The translations under genes were made by a program, and so were the position numbers. Below are positions 24,735 to 36,770 of a DNA stretch of 64,000 bases, one piece after another (the first letter of the stretch is position 1; every line of letters begins with the position of its first letter). Source of the DNA: Heterostelium multicystogenum (Eukaryota > Evosea > Eumycetozoa > Acytosteliales > Acytosteliaceae); contig RCNN01000078.1 in the NCBI GenBank assembly GCA_003667245.1, positions 1-64,000 of the forward strand, given 5' to 3'. The notes under the pieces were generated by a model. That model was given only the letters and a program-made list of their open reading frames with translations, made no database searches and was not told the origin of the DNA.

Positions 24735-27578
24735 TCAGACATGTTGGAGTTGTAGTGAGAGACGGTTCAGGTCACCAAAGATTCCGGCGGCGGTGACAGT
24801 GGCGCCGGCTCCAGGTCCTTGGATCACAAGTGGTGTCTTGCTGTATCTCTCGCTGTATATTGCTACAATGTTGTCGCATTCACTGAGATTGGCGAAGAGT
24901 GACTTTTGGATATTCGCGTAATGATACTTCTGCAGTGGCATCAGTGCCATCTTCATTGAATTGTATGACACCGGTGTAATCTTAAAACTGAATGGTTCTT
25001 CTCGGCTCTATTTCTAATTCCATCATACATACTATCGAGGTCAAAGAGATGCTTGGACAAGAATTCTTGAGTGTTGGCGTTAATGGCACTCTTCTCGCTT
25101 TCTGGAATCAAACTTGTAACTTTGACTTTGGCTTCGTTGAATTGTCCAAGTACTTCACGTGTAAGGATGATAACTTTTCTGGCGAAATCTTGTCCATTCA
25201 GATCTTCTCTTGGATCTGGCTCGGTGTAGCCATTCTTCATAGCTGTATGTACGACATCCGAGAATTTCTTGGAGTTATCGCGACAGAAAGTGTTGAATAG
25301 GAATGATAATGTACCTGAGAAGATTCCCTCAATCTTTGTAATACGGTCGCCAGTGGCAACCATCTGCTGTAGAACATGGATAATTGGAAGTCCTCCACCA
25401 ACTGTTGTTTCGTAGAACAAGTGTGATGGATGCTTGTGCGCAGCTGCCTGGATTTGGTTGTATAATTCTTGGTTCCTGAAAATCCAACTTTATTTGGAGT
25501 AATACATGGACACCTTTGGATAGCCACTGATGTAGTTCTTTGGAATTTCTTTGTTTGCGGAGCAAATCTATTATAAACTGAGTGTCTTGGATTTATAGAT
25601 GAAAGGAATTCTGCCATTTTATCCAATTCATAATCTAAAAGAATAGAATCATATTCAAGATTAGTTTCATTTTTTAAAGAGATAGCTTCAATATACATAC
25701 AGTCATTAGAGTTGTCCAATTGTTCTTTCCAGTTATTTAAATCAATTCCATTAGGAACTGGATGAGAATATTGTTTTCTTTGAATTAGTTATGGCACGGA
25801 TAACAAATGAATGTTTCAATTTCTTTTGAGAAACAGGATTGGTAATTGACTTTTTAATCTGTTCAATGAGTGCTGATCCTATTAAACCAGGTCCAACTAT
25901 ACCAATTGAAAATAGCATCTGGATCGCTTGGTCGGTAAGAATGTAGAATGCACTGCTCTAAGGGCTAGTGGTGTATCCTTGTCAATGAGCACAGCAGAGA
26001 TGTTTCTTTCGGATGAACCCTGTGCAATAGCCTTGATATTGACACCACTCTTGGTCCAATGCTGAGAAGAACTTTGATGCAACACCAATGGAGCTAACCA
26101 TCTTATCACCAACTGCAGCAATAATACTGCATTCTTTGACCAATTCGATTGTTTGAATGTGACCAGTGAATTTAATTTCGTTGAAAAAACTCTTTTCTAA
26201 TTGCTTCTAGTGCGGTGTCACCATCCTTCTCTGGTATAGCAATACAAATGGAGCTTTGTGACGATCCCTGTGATATTAATAATACTGATACCTTTACGTC
26301 CCTTAATGCCAAAAATACACGTTGTGCCAAGTTACTCACACAAGACCAGCACCTTCAACGTTGATCAAAGAAACCTTCCTAATTGCAGAGAATCCCTTAA
26401 CATTGTAAATCGATTCCGATTCTAAATATGTTTCCGAATGGCTAGAGTTTACAAATTCAATTATTAGTTACGTTAATAATTCTAAATCAGAGTTGAATCT
26501 GGATATCTTACATTAAAGATCCATTGTTTGAAAGATTAAAGAAATTTCTAATTCTGATGGGAATTTTTTTTTGATGGCTGGTGGCATTGTATGAGGATGA
26601 AGGATATTTGCACCATAGTAAGATAGTTCACTAACTTCATGGTATGATATTTCTTTAAGAATGGTTGCTTTAGGTACAATTTTGGGGTCGGCTGAAAACA
26701 GTCCGTCTACATCTTTCCAGATGGTAATTAGTTTTGACTTTAAAAAGGGCTCCGAAATGGAGGCAGAGTAGTCCGATCCATTTCTTTGGAGAGTAGTTGG
26801 CATTTCCAGTTGGTGAAGAAGCAATGAAACCAGTGATGATCAAGATCTTCAAATCACAGGTGAAGTTGGCTTTCATCCATTTCGACAATTCGATCTCGGA
26901 ACGTTCCCAATCAATAACTGGTCCACACTCACCTTTGGAGACAAAGAGAGTTTTACGAGTGTCGAGCCAAGTTGTAGGTACACCTCTGCTTCTCAAGTAG
27001 AGGGTTAACAAGTGAGCAGACCACACCTCACCGTGTCCCACAATGAGATCCTCCATTTCCTCTGACATGGACTGTGTGATAGCAATGGCACGAAGCACCT
27101 CCTTGATCTTTGAGATATCGGGCTTGAGTTCCGATTCGAACTCACTCGAAGCTTCAGCGCCAATGAGTCCACGACTGCAGCCAACCAACTTTTCATAGAG
27201 CTGGTCGGCAATCTGTTCATAGGAGTTATCACGTGATTTAGCCAACTGAGTCAGCTTCAACAAAGTATTGGTGACACCTTCCATAGCAGACACGACAACA
27301 CCCTGAACGGATCTGACAGCACTGACATTCGAAGGATCCAAACTCTTATCAAAAGTAACATGGTCATTCTTTGAATGCTCTATCACATCTAGAACCTTTG
27401 AATAATTCTCAGAAGTTCCCAAAATACTTCCACCAATCTAAAAACATAAACCAATTGACAATTAATGACAATTCATTGCTGACACTGAAACTCCACAACT
27501 CTAATTCAATAATTATTGATCCATGCCTACCTTATGTACATGCCATTTGCATTGTAAATAATTTTCAGAAGAATCCAT
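24735..27578 (-). CDS. Bifunctional aspartokinase/homoserine dehydrogenase (ThrA-type)
   Basis: It phosphorylates aspartate and reduces aspartate semialdehyde to homoserine, on the route to threonine and methionine. The first exon MDSSENYLQCKWHVHK (ATG 27578) is followed by an intron and IGGSILGTSENYSKVL. Aspartokinase blocks: GVVVSAMEGVTNTLLKL, GHGEVWSAHLLTLYL and TGFIASSPTGN. The middle holds ACT-type regulatory sequence (KSGVNIKAIAQGSSERNISA). The dehydrogenase half reads FSIGIVGPGLIGSALIEQIK, ETTVGGGLPIIHVLQQMVA, GIFSGTLSFLFNTF, NGYTEPDPREDLNGQDFARK and ends VIQGPGAGATVTAAGIFGDL then NRLSLQLQHV. Domain order and length match plant and proteobacterial fused enzymes. At least five frame breaks. 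The organism's pathway status cannot be judged from here. Confidence 0.93.
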
Positions 27579-28322
27579 TATTATTTATTTATATTCTTTA
27601 TATATATATATACAATTATAATAAATCTAATATTTTAGAATGATAAATATTTGTATAAATTATCTATATATAAATATGTATATGTGTTTGACTTTTTTTT
27701 TTTTTTTTGAGTCAATCAATTAATCAATCAATCAATCAGCAAAGAAAGAAAGGAATAAATAAATAATATATGATTAAATAGGAGTTGTAAAGGTACTTTT
27801 ACTTGTAGTATATATATATATAAATAATACTCATGCAATGATGATGAGCTATTTAAGTTTGGGTTTGGGGGCTATTGCTGTTGCTGTCTGTTATAGAATG
27901 ATTTTCAAATCATATGATGATACTGGGTTTTTGATTCTTTGACTTTGTATCACACACAGAATACTGTGTGTATGTGTGTGTTTGTAAAAGTCAAACCACA
28001 CACAACTCCAATAAACACCTCCTTAAAAATAAATTATCATAATTATTGCATTTTTAATCTCATCATACCATTTCCTATTTGGAATCATTTTTGGATCCTA
28101 TTTCCGTGTTTATTGTTTGTTGGTTTTTTTGTTTTTTTTATGAATTTAAAATATTAATTGGATTGGGAACATGATTTTTGGTTTTTCTATGCATGAAAAA
28201 ATTGGTGTCGGTTTGTAAGATGTCCAGGTTGCTGGTATTTTAGGATACCGTCGATGCGGAGCCAATAAACACATTGATTGATAATAGATTGATAGTAGAT
28301 TGCAAGATGATTGGTATGATGT
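27579..28322. other. Intergenic with poly-T and simple repeats
   Basis: It contains a long T-run near 27691-27708, (AATC)n near 27715-27738 and TG-rich runs near 27965. Nothing coding is recognisable. Confidence 0.5.
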
Positions 28323-29665
28323 CTATAACCAACCTGCTCTTCTCAATAGGAAGGCAACGATCACGGCAAAGCCAACCATCAGTGACATCACAATAATGAA
28401 AAGATTGTATGTGTCATTCTCTGGCGTATCCGATATCATACCTGGGTACTTGACATTCATTCCAAAGATACCGGTAACTAGAATCAGTGGAATGAAAATA
28501 GTACTGATGGCTGTGAACTTTCTCATATTGATGTTAATCATATTGGATGAATCACTCACCTCCTACGCAGGATTATTTATAAAGGTTAGTTGGTTTCGAT
28601 TGGGTAGTAAGCCATTCGATAAACATACCAATGAAACTCTTGCCATATACATATTATTGAGATCACCAAGCAATCTTCTACATAGATTAAGCTTCTGAGT
28701 CATTCTCACGACACTATCTTGAACGTTTCTAAGATAGCTTCCAAGAGAAGCGGGTATAAGCTTTTCGTCCCTTAGTAATACAGATATAATTTCACTAGAG
28801 CAATGAGGATAAAGTTAGAAGGTAGTGAACGATTTTACATTATCTGATCAGAAGTTCTAGTTACCTCTTTTCAAATATACCACTGTGTAAGTTTGTCACT
28901 CTTCTACCGGCCAGACCAATTCGAGCAAAAAGCTCATTCTGTTTAAGACCACTAAGAATGAGTACTAGTTCATCGAGTGACTCGGTTTCCAACATGATGT
29001 TGTCCACTAGATCGACATAGAGGTCTACGATTGCTTCGAGGAATGCATAGATGACCCATGCAGCAGAAGTAAGTGTGCCTGTCTCTGAGTACTTGATCAT
29101 TCTGACTACCTGCGATGTGCACAGCAGAGTTTGTGAGTGAAGGTCAAGCACAAGTTCTGGAACAGAATGATATTGAGTGTACCGCTGATCAGGTTATTCG
29201 AACCCTCAGCATAGTGTATCTCATTTACAACTATAAATATATGTTTAGAAAAGAATTCACATTTCTCTCTTGTTTCTTTTTGATGTATATAATGTGATAG
29301 ATTCATTCAGCAAGTTAGTTAGTTAGAGATTATGTCAGTTGTCTGTTGTTGATCAACAACATGTCTTATATGTAAGTACCTTGTTGAATAATATCTCTTT
29401 TGGTCAAAGGATGAATACCTAGTAGTGTACATATGGATGAGATCTCAATTTCGTCAAGGTCTTGAAAGTCAATCCAATGGAAGTTCTTATCATTGTCTTT
29501 CGCATTATTGGTTGTGGAAACAGCATTTCTCAAGAATTCCATTACCTCATTGAATTGGTATTCTTTACTCGACTGACTTGAAGTAACTACAATATGCTTT
29601 CCCGAAGCAAGCATAACATCTCTTTCCATAGTCTTTTGAGAGCTTAAAATATCTTGTAACTCCAT
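28323..29665 (-). CDS. CorA-like Mg2+ (metal ion) transporter
   Basis: CorA/Alr1 proteins are pentameric divalent-cation channels. ATG 29665 opens a cytosolic domain containing HWIDFQDLDEIEISSIC and LLGIHPLTKRDII, the usual WIDI..P...LHPLTxxDI pattern. The helical stalk includes YSETGTLTSAAWVIYAFLEA, IVDLYVDLVDNIMLETESLD and RRVTNLHSGIFEKR. The end has the stalk-helix text MININMRKFTAISTIFIPL leading into the first membrane helix, the signature GIFGMNVKYPG (GMN), and a second helix (NLFIIVMSLMVGFAVIVAFL) with the stop at 28323. Introns are likely near 28560-28610, 28800-28860 and 29310-29370. Length of about 400 residues fits the family. Confidence 0.88.
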
Positions 29666-30141
29666 TTTAATCTTAACTTTTCTTTTTATGTTACATTCAC
29701 ATTGATCTCCAACAACATCTAATCTAATAGTCTTCTTCTTCTTCTTTATTCATTATTGATTAACTTAGTATTATCTATGGTATTGCTCCTCTTCATCTAC
29801 CATATCAAACCAAGTCCAAAAACTAAACCTAATCAAACCAAATAATGCTCTTCCTAAGTTAAATATCGCATAGGAACAATAAAAAAACAAACATCAGGAC
29901 AGTTATAAATTATGTATTTTCAAAAAAAAGTAAAAATCTCAATAATTTGTGAGTGGGTATTCGACTATGTTGATTTGCATTTTAGTCGACTAGTCATAAC
30001 CCTTTACACAAGAATTAGATCTATTTCGAATTAGAGACAGTACCATAGCATATATCTTGTGTTGCATTCATTCATTCATTAAAATAAGGTTAATTTGTTG
30101 TTGTTGTTGTTGTTGTGTTGTTGAGTAAAGTCGCTGTTAGA

Positions 30142-31283
30142 ATGTCAAGACAACCACGTCCTACTCAAGATGAAATGAGAGAGCTAGCTTCAGCCGGAAG
30201 CGGTCTCTATGAGATTCTGAATCTCACTGAAGATGCTACGCCCGAAGAGATCAAAAGGAGCTATAGACAGCTGGCGAAACAATATCATCCAGATAAGACA
30301 GGAGGACAAAATTCACCGCAAATGGTCGACATCAACAGAGCCTACAAGATTTTGTCGAACGAAAGAATGCGTTATCTCTACGACAACTTCTCGATCTCTG
30401 AGGACGGTGTCTTCAGCAGCAATCACAGCCACGGATTCGGTGGTGTACATTTCACAAATAGACATAGCGAATACGACAGCAGTCCGCTCTCACCCGAAGA
30501 AAAGACAGAGCTCATCGGTGGAATGTTGGATTTATTCATCCAGTTTCTTGCGACGCCACTGCGCAACATCTCAATGACAGCAAAGACCAATCTTTCCAAA
30601 GCCATTGGCAGCATTCAGGCATTCAAGTCGATCTATGGAAAAGCGGGATTCTTTGGACTGTGGCGTGGTTCATTCTCGCAGCACGTACTCTCTTACATTG
30701 GCAACCAAGTGGGCCGATTTTTCACTGCTCTATTCTTCCTGCCTCTGAAGGTGCGTCTGCACCACCCTCTGCTGAAGAGCATCGTCCAATCGTTTTTTTG
30801 AGTATCCATTCGAGCTGATTCTCACCATCTATCTTGTGCGCCAGGAGTTTGACTCTATCTTTGATCTCTTCAACTATCTCGTGGAATCGCACGGATTCTC
30901 TTCACTATGGGTCGGCTTTTCAATGAACCTCTTCCTTAACTTGTTAGGTGGTCAGCTCGACAACCAGATCGAAACTCTCAAACAATATTCACTTGAAAAA
31001 TACATGCGCGATCCAAGCTCAAAGCTGTGGCGATACATCAATTATATACTCTCGAGCAAACTGTACAACACTCTGATATATACAGCAATCATGACACCAT
31101 TTACAGGACTCTGCTATCAGCGCCAACTACAAGCACTGCGACACGTCTCCCAAAGACTTTCAACCATGCAACTGCTCAAGAGAAATTGGCACAAACGGCG
31201 GACTACGTAGATTATACACAGGTTTCATTCCACTGACATTATATTTAGCAATCATGGATACGGAATATTCAGTAGTAATATAA
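30142..31283 (+). CDS. J-domain protein fused to a three-repeat SLC25-like carrier domain
   Basis: ATG 30142 begins MSRQPRPTQDEMRELA. Residues about 20-90 are a J-domain: LYEILNLTEDATPEEIKRSY, RQLAKQYHPDKTGG (HPD motif) and INRAYKILSNERMRYLYD. From about residue 130 the protein has three weak mitochondrial-carrier repeats. Each has a PX(D/E)-like turn and a G-rich end: ATPLRNISMTAK with GFFGLWRGSF; EYPFELILTIYL with GFSSLWVGFS; MTPFTGLCYQRQLQ with GGLRRLYTGFIPLTL. It ends MDTEYSVVI, stop 31281-31283. Frame breaks at 30793-30799 (seven T for six) and near 31140-31160. The SLC25 signature residues are degenerate, so transport activity is uncertain. J-domains recruit and stimulate Hsp70, so I infer an Hsp70 dock on an organelle membrane, probably mitochondrial. 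Confidence 0.72.
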
Positions 31284-31622
31284 ATAAATCAAAAAACAAA
31301 GTATTTAATCATTGATCACGCATTTTGTACAATGATAATTTTGCATTTTGGGCAAGTGGAATGTTCATTCATTTGACAGCAAATTTTGATGAAATTCAGG
31401 TTTGTTGTTTCGTTAGTTTTCATTGCAGGTGTGTGTGTTTGTATTGCATTGCGTTGTTAGTTCAGATCTCACAAAAATCTATTATCACATGCATGACAGA
31501 CTAGCAACAACTCATCTACAACAACCACAACTACTACAACAACAGACAGCATTGATAATTGTTTATCGTTACCTAACTAAAGTGCACGAGTTGAAACTAG
31601 AATTAATCAGTTTGTTACAAAC

Positions 31623-33655
31623 ATGAGTGGAGCTGCTGGTCCTACCAAACAAGCACCCAAGATCTTCGATGCTCTAAAGAAGACTAAACTTTGGAAATAT
31701 GTAGTCTACAGATCAACTTTAAAGAAGTATGATACCTCATGACACTTCTACCATGCTTTATCATCATTGTCATTATACTGACCTATTGCAATCACATACT
31801 ACTTTATAGAATGTACAGATTAGAGAATTGGAGTGATAATAATAATGTAACATTGTTCTTTAATGGTGATGAAACCTTCCAATCCATGTGGAAGAGTATA
31901 GAGAATGTATGTGTTGGCTGTAGAGCTACCATGGGTTTAAACTAGTGTAGTTGTTGTTGGTATTAATATGTTCATTCCGAAAAGGCAAAAGAATCTATAA
32001 ATATAGAGACATACACAATTGAACCAGATCGAGTAGGTTTGAAGACCATTGAATTGTTGACAGCTGCTCAAAAGAGAGGTTGCAAAGTCAAGTTTGTTTA
32101 TGATGCAATTGGTAGTTCCTCTTTGTCCGAATCGATACTTGCTGATCTCCGTGCAAGCGGTGCAAGTAAGTTGTATCTTTAAGAATTTAAGCATCTATGA
32201 ATCGACTAACATTCATCATACTTTGCTTTGATTAGCCTTAATTTGTTTCAATCCATTCTTTTCAAGGAATTTCCCTATCAACTTTAGAAATCATAGAAAG
32301 ATGATGGTTGTCGATGAAAAGATTGGTTATTGTGGTGGAATGAACATCAGTGAGAAGTATGCTGGCGAACTCCTGGGGAGCAGCTATTTTAGGGACACTC
32401 ACGTCAAGATTGAAGGTCCCGCCGTTAAAGATCTACTTGATGCTTTCTATTCGAAGAAGAAAGATAAAAAGTCATTGTTTTCATATATACCTGCAAGAAT
32501 GATTACCACTCTAGATGATACGATGGCAAGCGGTAATGGTGGTGGCGACAGTAAGGCTGGCGATAGTGTATTGCCAAGCGATAAAACTGAAGTCTACTTC
32601 CACTTCATCAAGCCCATCCAACAACTCGGCGATTCGCGCTACTGTAAACAGAGATAGCACAGTATATCATTATTATTTCAATCATAACCATAGCTCAAGC
32701 GCAGCATTCTTGGCAGCTGGCGAAGAGATCGATGCTCACAGTATTGGAAGTCCAACTGCAATTGGCACACATATCAGTATTTCAAATGCCAGAAATCCAG
32801 TCCCCCTTCCAGCCCTTGTCAGGGAAAATTCAATAGTATCGGACTCTATGAAGGATAAGATCCTATTTGATAGATATTCAGAGTATTTCAATGACTTCAA
32901 CAATGAAGAAGATGAATGGGAGGACGAAAACGATGAAGATGACGACGATGAAGATTTGGAAAATGAAGAGGACGAGGAATTTGAACGAGAATTAGAACTC
33001 CTCAATAATAATACAGTCAAAAAGCGTGTGGATAAAGTATCCATTCAGGTTGCTAGAGTCCAATTTGATGAGAGGAAAGCGTAATCTCCAGAGAGGACTA
33101 AGTATTTTGCTCAAGAATTGCAAAAGTCAATGCTATATTACCACTCCTTACTTCCTACCACCAAGATTACTCAGAAAAGCAATTATCGATACAGCATCAC
33201 GTGGAATCGATGTGAAGATTATCACTGCGGGTAAATCGGATGTCCCTTGGGTTAGAATGGCTGGACAACATATATATAGACCATTTTTACAGTATGTATT
33301 TGGCACCTAATGATCCAATGATCCAAACACTTACCAAATCATTTTAGGAATGGAGTTAGAATATTCGAAATGACAAAGACGACACTACATTCAAAGACAA
33401 TTACAATTGACGGAAAATATAATACAATTGGATCATACAATTTCGATCACTGGAGTCAAAGAAACCTAGAGGTATGCGTATCAATTGCAGACGAGAGAGT
33501 AGCCAAATACATTGAAAACCAATTTGTTGAGGATCTCAAAACTCTCTGAAGAAATTACTATAGACTATCTCAACAACAGAAGCATGTTTAACAAAATCTA
33601 TAGCTTCTTGGCCTACCAATTTGGAAGAATAGTTAGACCAACTGCAATAAAATAA
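31623..33655 (+). CDS. Phospholipase-D-type cardiolipin synthase-like protein
   Basis: Such enzymes join two phosphatidylglycerols, or transfer phosphatidyl groups, to make cardiolipin. ATG 31623 (MSGAAGPTKQAPKIFDALKK) is followed by a membrane segment (LLPCFIIIVIILTYCNHILL). The first catalytic half has FFNGDETFQSMWKSIENAKE, INIETYTIEPDRVG, KVKFVYDAIGSSSLSE and the HKD motif NHRKMMVVDEKIGYCGGMN. The second half has YITTPYFLPPRLLRKAIIDT, RGIDVKIITAGKSDVPW and the HKD motif LHSKTITIDGKYNTIGSYNF, ending RIVRPTAIK. Between the halves is an insert of about 180 residues with a long Asp/Glu run (32900-32990). Several introns (near 31905, 32165-32240 and 33290-33350) and frame breaks. Other PLD-superfamily functions are possible, but cardiolipin synthase fits best. 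Confidence 0.82.
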
Positions 33656-33760
33656 ATATATCCAACCCATCTATTTTATTAAAGTTTTAATAAGCTAAGT
33701 TCAATGTGTTTATTTATTAACAACAACTATTATTACGTTTTGGTTGATATTAAAAAGTAT

Positions 33761-34367
33761 TTAGTTGAAAGAAGCAACCAATGTTTGGTTTGAACTTGCC
33801 TTACTGACCCATTCAGCCTTGGAGATTCCATTCTCTGGACCGGATTTTTTCCATGCTAGCAATGAGGGAGTTGACAAGGTCTGAGTTGGATTCTCCACCA
33901 AGAATTCTAATCGTGGTATTCATTACTTCAATGACATTTGTGAGTTCATTCGGTGCTCAGATAACCACTGTTATCATCATCGAAAGTCTCAACAAGAACT
34001 CCAATTTTCTACTGGTGTCAGCCTTGGTTAACAAGAATATGCAGCTTGAAAACTCTTTAAAATTCAATACGACCATTCTAAATTTAATTCAATAGTTAAC
34101 AATTTTAAATTGGAGAATAATTTTCAGTTTAATGTGAAATCAATCCTTACTTTGTCATTGTCAAATGAATTAAAAATACTTTGGAGTGTAGCATCATCTA
34201 CTTCTTGGATTTGAGCATTAAAGAAAGACTTGAATTGTTCAAAAGTCAAACCAATTTTATCAGAATCGGCATTCTTGAACTCTTGGATAATCTTTGGAGT
34301 ATTTTCTGTGGTCAAAGAAATAGATTTCAATTGTTTCACTATTCAAAGTTGAGCTAGCAGATCCCAT
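33761..34367 (-). CDS. Small EF-hand calcium-binding protein, probable N-myristoylation
   Basis: ATG 34367 gives MGSASSTLNSETIEI; the Gly2..Ser6 context fits N-myristoylation. After a frame change the first hand-like block is FKNADSDKIGLTFEQFKSFF, then VDDATLQSIFNSFDNDK before an intron (about 34090-34150). The next exon has LTKADTSRKLEFLL and a canonical loop FDDDNSGYLSTNELTNVIEV. The C-terminus is MEKIGPENGISKAEWVSKAS ending LVASFN. Overall about 170 residues, the size of calcineurin-B or recoverin-type sensors. At least three frame changes. I cannot say which sensor family it belongs to. Confidence 0.68.
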
Positions 34368-34739
34368 GGTAATTTAAAGAGATAATTTGAAGAAAGGTTT
34401 TTGTAGATTTGATAAATATGATTGATTAATGAATTTCAAAAACATTTGTTCTATCTCTATTTATAGTTGTATTGTATGTCTCTAAATCGTAGTTCAAATT
34501 TGAATTCTTTCTTAGTTATATCAAAATATCTGATTATCTTTGCGTGATTGCTAATTGGACTGAAATGGAATATGCATGTCATTGTTTTGTGTCAATTTCA
34601 TTTTGAACATTTTTGTGAATGTCCGAAATAAACGCAACACATTCATGTACAAATTAATAATTTTGGTTTTTATGAATATATTGGTAATAAATTGATGGTA
34701 TTGACATGATACACAGGACTCAGGTATTAATATTGGGCT

Positions 34740-35573
34740 TTATTGAGAAGGATACCATTTCTTATGATCAGGTATCAAAAATCTATTGTGAATTGCAGCA
34801 GAAATAGTGTAGTTCATTTGATGTTTTTCAATAAGTGCATTTCTATTTGAAGGTGGATATCTGAGCTTCTCTCTACATATAGCCATTATTTTAATATCTT
34901 TAATTGCATTTTCAACAAGTGTTCTCACCGATGAGAAGGCTCTCCCCTGGTGTCCATCTTTCGGAAGTGTGAAAATATTCATATCTTCCATTCCACTGAA
35001 ACCTTGATCTCCAATAACCAATTCATCCTCCAGATGCCACGTGTATGGCTCTAGACTTCTACATATGAGATTGTCATTAAAAGAACCAGGGTAAGATTGA
35101 GACAGGTAAAGTACTCTTTTGTATTTAGGCGAAATTCCGACTATTATGTTGATTGAATGCTGTTTCTTTTTAGTGGAGTAAAGGTCTGATTCTATCAGAG
35201 TATCTTGAGTTGATTCACAAGGTTGTTCCGTTCCATCTAATATTAATGAACAAGAATTCTTTAAAAAGGGAATGTCCAATGATTCTGACAATCTCAACTC
35301 TCTAGTTCCCATAGATATAAATTTTTTCATAATTTGATATAGATTTAATTGGAATCTATCTATTCTTGCTCTTAGTGTAGATTCTGGGATTTGAAAGATG
35401 GATGCTATAAATCCATTTGTAGGATAATGTCGGATATGTAATAGTACAATTACTAAACATTCATCTATACTTTTAGCTTTTGGGTGGTCTTTCAAGTACA
35501 TATCTTTAATTACATTAAAGTGATCCTTCTCAATACCAAACAGACTTCGAAAATATATTTCTTTTTGATTCAA
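34740..35573 (-). CDS. DDE_4 (PIF/Harbinger-like) transposase
   Basis: A single uninterrupted 277-residue frame, notable in a window where most long genes are broken. It has an N-terminal helical/HTH region (IDECLVIVLLHIRHYPTNGF, IFQIPESTLRARIDRFQLNL). The catalytic core carries SLILDGTEQPCE (first Asp), the KKKQHSINIIVGISPKYKRV strand, SQSYPGSFNDN, then ELVIGDQGFSGMEDMN (second Asp) and RTLVENAIKDIKIM (the Glu position). This pattern is the DDE_4/Harbinger-nuclease fold. Length is slightly short of the usual 350-400 residues. The intact frame suggests recent or continuing activity. It is likely to work with the adjacent upstream gene. Confidence 0.85.
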   Translation of the reverse strand: MNQKEIYFRSLFGIEKDHFNVIKDMYLKDHPKAKSIDECLVIVLLHIRHYPTNGFIASIFQIPESTLRARIDRFQLNLYQIMKKFISMGTRELRLSESLDIPFLKNSCSLILDGTEQPCESTQDTLIESDLYSTKKKQHSINIIVGISPKYKRVLYLSQSYPGSFNDNLICRSLEPYTWHLEDELVIGDQGFSGMEDMNIFTLPKDGHQGRAFSSVRTLVENAIKDIKIMAICREKLRYPPSNRNALIEKHQMNYTISAAIHNRFLIPDHKKWYPSQ

Positions 35574-35647
35574 GACATACCTATAATAAACAGGTCTAAT
35601 ATAATTATAGGTTAAAAAATGTTTATTCCTTGAATATGGTCATATTA

Positions 35648-36770
35648 TTACTCAGTTTTCTTTCTTCCTCTTGTTGATCTCGTTGGTTTTTGTGGAGTAG
35701 AAGATGGTTGTATATCTTGCGAAGGGTCTTCTTCCACTTCTTCATCCTCAACTTCTTCATCTTCATCTTCATCCTCTTCATCTTCATCTTCTTCATAGTC
35801 TCCAGTTTCATCCTCTTCATCTTCATCTTCCGCTTCAGCACGGCTTAATTTCCTTGCTCCAGGTGATTCAGTTCTCTTTTGTTTGTTTGGTGTGTCCGAT
35901 TTATTAGCTTCTTTTCCTCGCTTGAGTTGTTTTTGACCCTTGGATTGATCTTTTTTCTTTGCTCCTTTTCTACCAGATACAAAGTATTTGATCAGATATC
36001 TAACAAGATGGGATGCCTTGCAAAAAGGTACTGAGCCACCATTATTGCGAATCCAAATACCATCTCTATAGTTTTCTATTGGGGCTTCACAAACATATTC
36101 TGTTTCTAAGCTTTTTAAACCATTACATCCGTCGTCAACTTCACCTCTGTTCATTTCTTCTCGGATTAAACATTCTTTGGCTGTTACTCTCATTGTCTGA
36201 TCCGTATCGTAGGAGATCTTCCTCCGGGACTTGAGTCTCTAGGCTTAGATTACAATAATATTCTAAAATTTTTATTGTATCGCTTGATTTTAAACATTGC
36301 TTCTTGCAAAATAACAAAGTCTTGTTCTTGACATTAATCAATGGTACCCTGGTGGTGCCCACTTTCTTACTATTACATATGACACACATCTTTCCACATA
36401 GTTTGGAGGCAATATCTGCAGGAGTATCTTTTGTAATTTCTCTTATTTGAGTTGCAATTGAGTTCAAAGCAGTGGAATTATTAGCGTTGACGCTGAAGGC
36501 TATTGTTGTTGCTTGGTTTTCAACTCTGGTACTCTGACTAACTGTATTGTTGAGGATACTATTTGATCCTGTTAAGGATGAGGGTTTGGGTTGCGTGAAG
36601 TTATAAGGAGCTTTTTGAGGATGTTGGCAAAGACCGTTGCAATCCATACATATGCACATTCTTGGAATGCGATTATCATCACAATAACTGCATAGACAGA
36701 TAAATATATGAGACATATATAACATTTGTTTAATATATGAATCACAGAATACACATTTAATATCATTCAT
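35648..36770 (-). CDS. Cys-rich, acidic-tailed protein, probable second gene of the transposon
   Basis: ATG 36770 gives KCVFCDSYIKQ. A short intron (about 40 bases near 36700) joins it to IYCDDNRIPRMCICMDCNGL, forming a C-x2-C ... C-x-C-x2-C zinc-binding pattern. A second Cys cluster follows: LCGKMCVICNSKK and LLFCKKQCLKSSD. A frame change at about 36160-36190 leads into TAKECLIREEMNRGEVDDGC, a Lys-rich block and a long Asp/Glu tail ending RSTRGRKKTE at 35648. I recognise no known family. Its position upstream of and co-linear with the transposase, inside the inverted repeats, suggests a DNA-binding or targeting partner. It could instead be a host gene. Confidence 0.55.
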
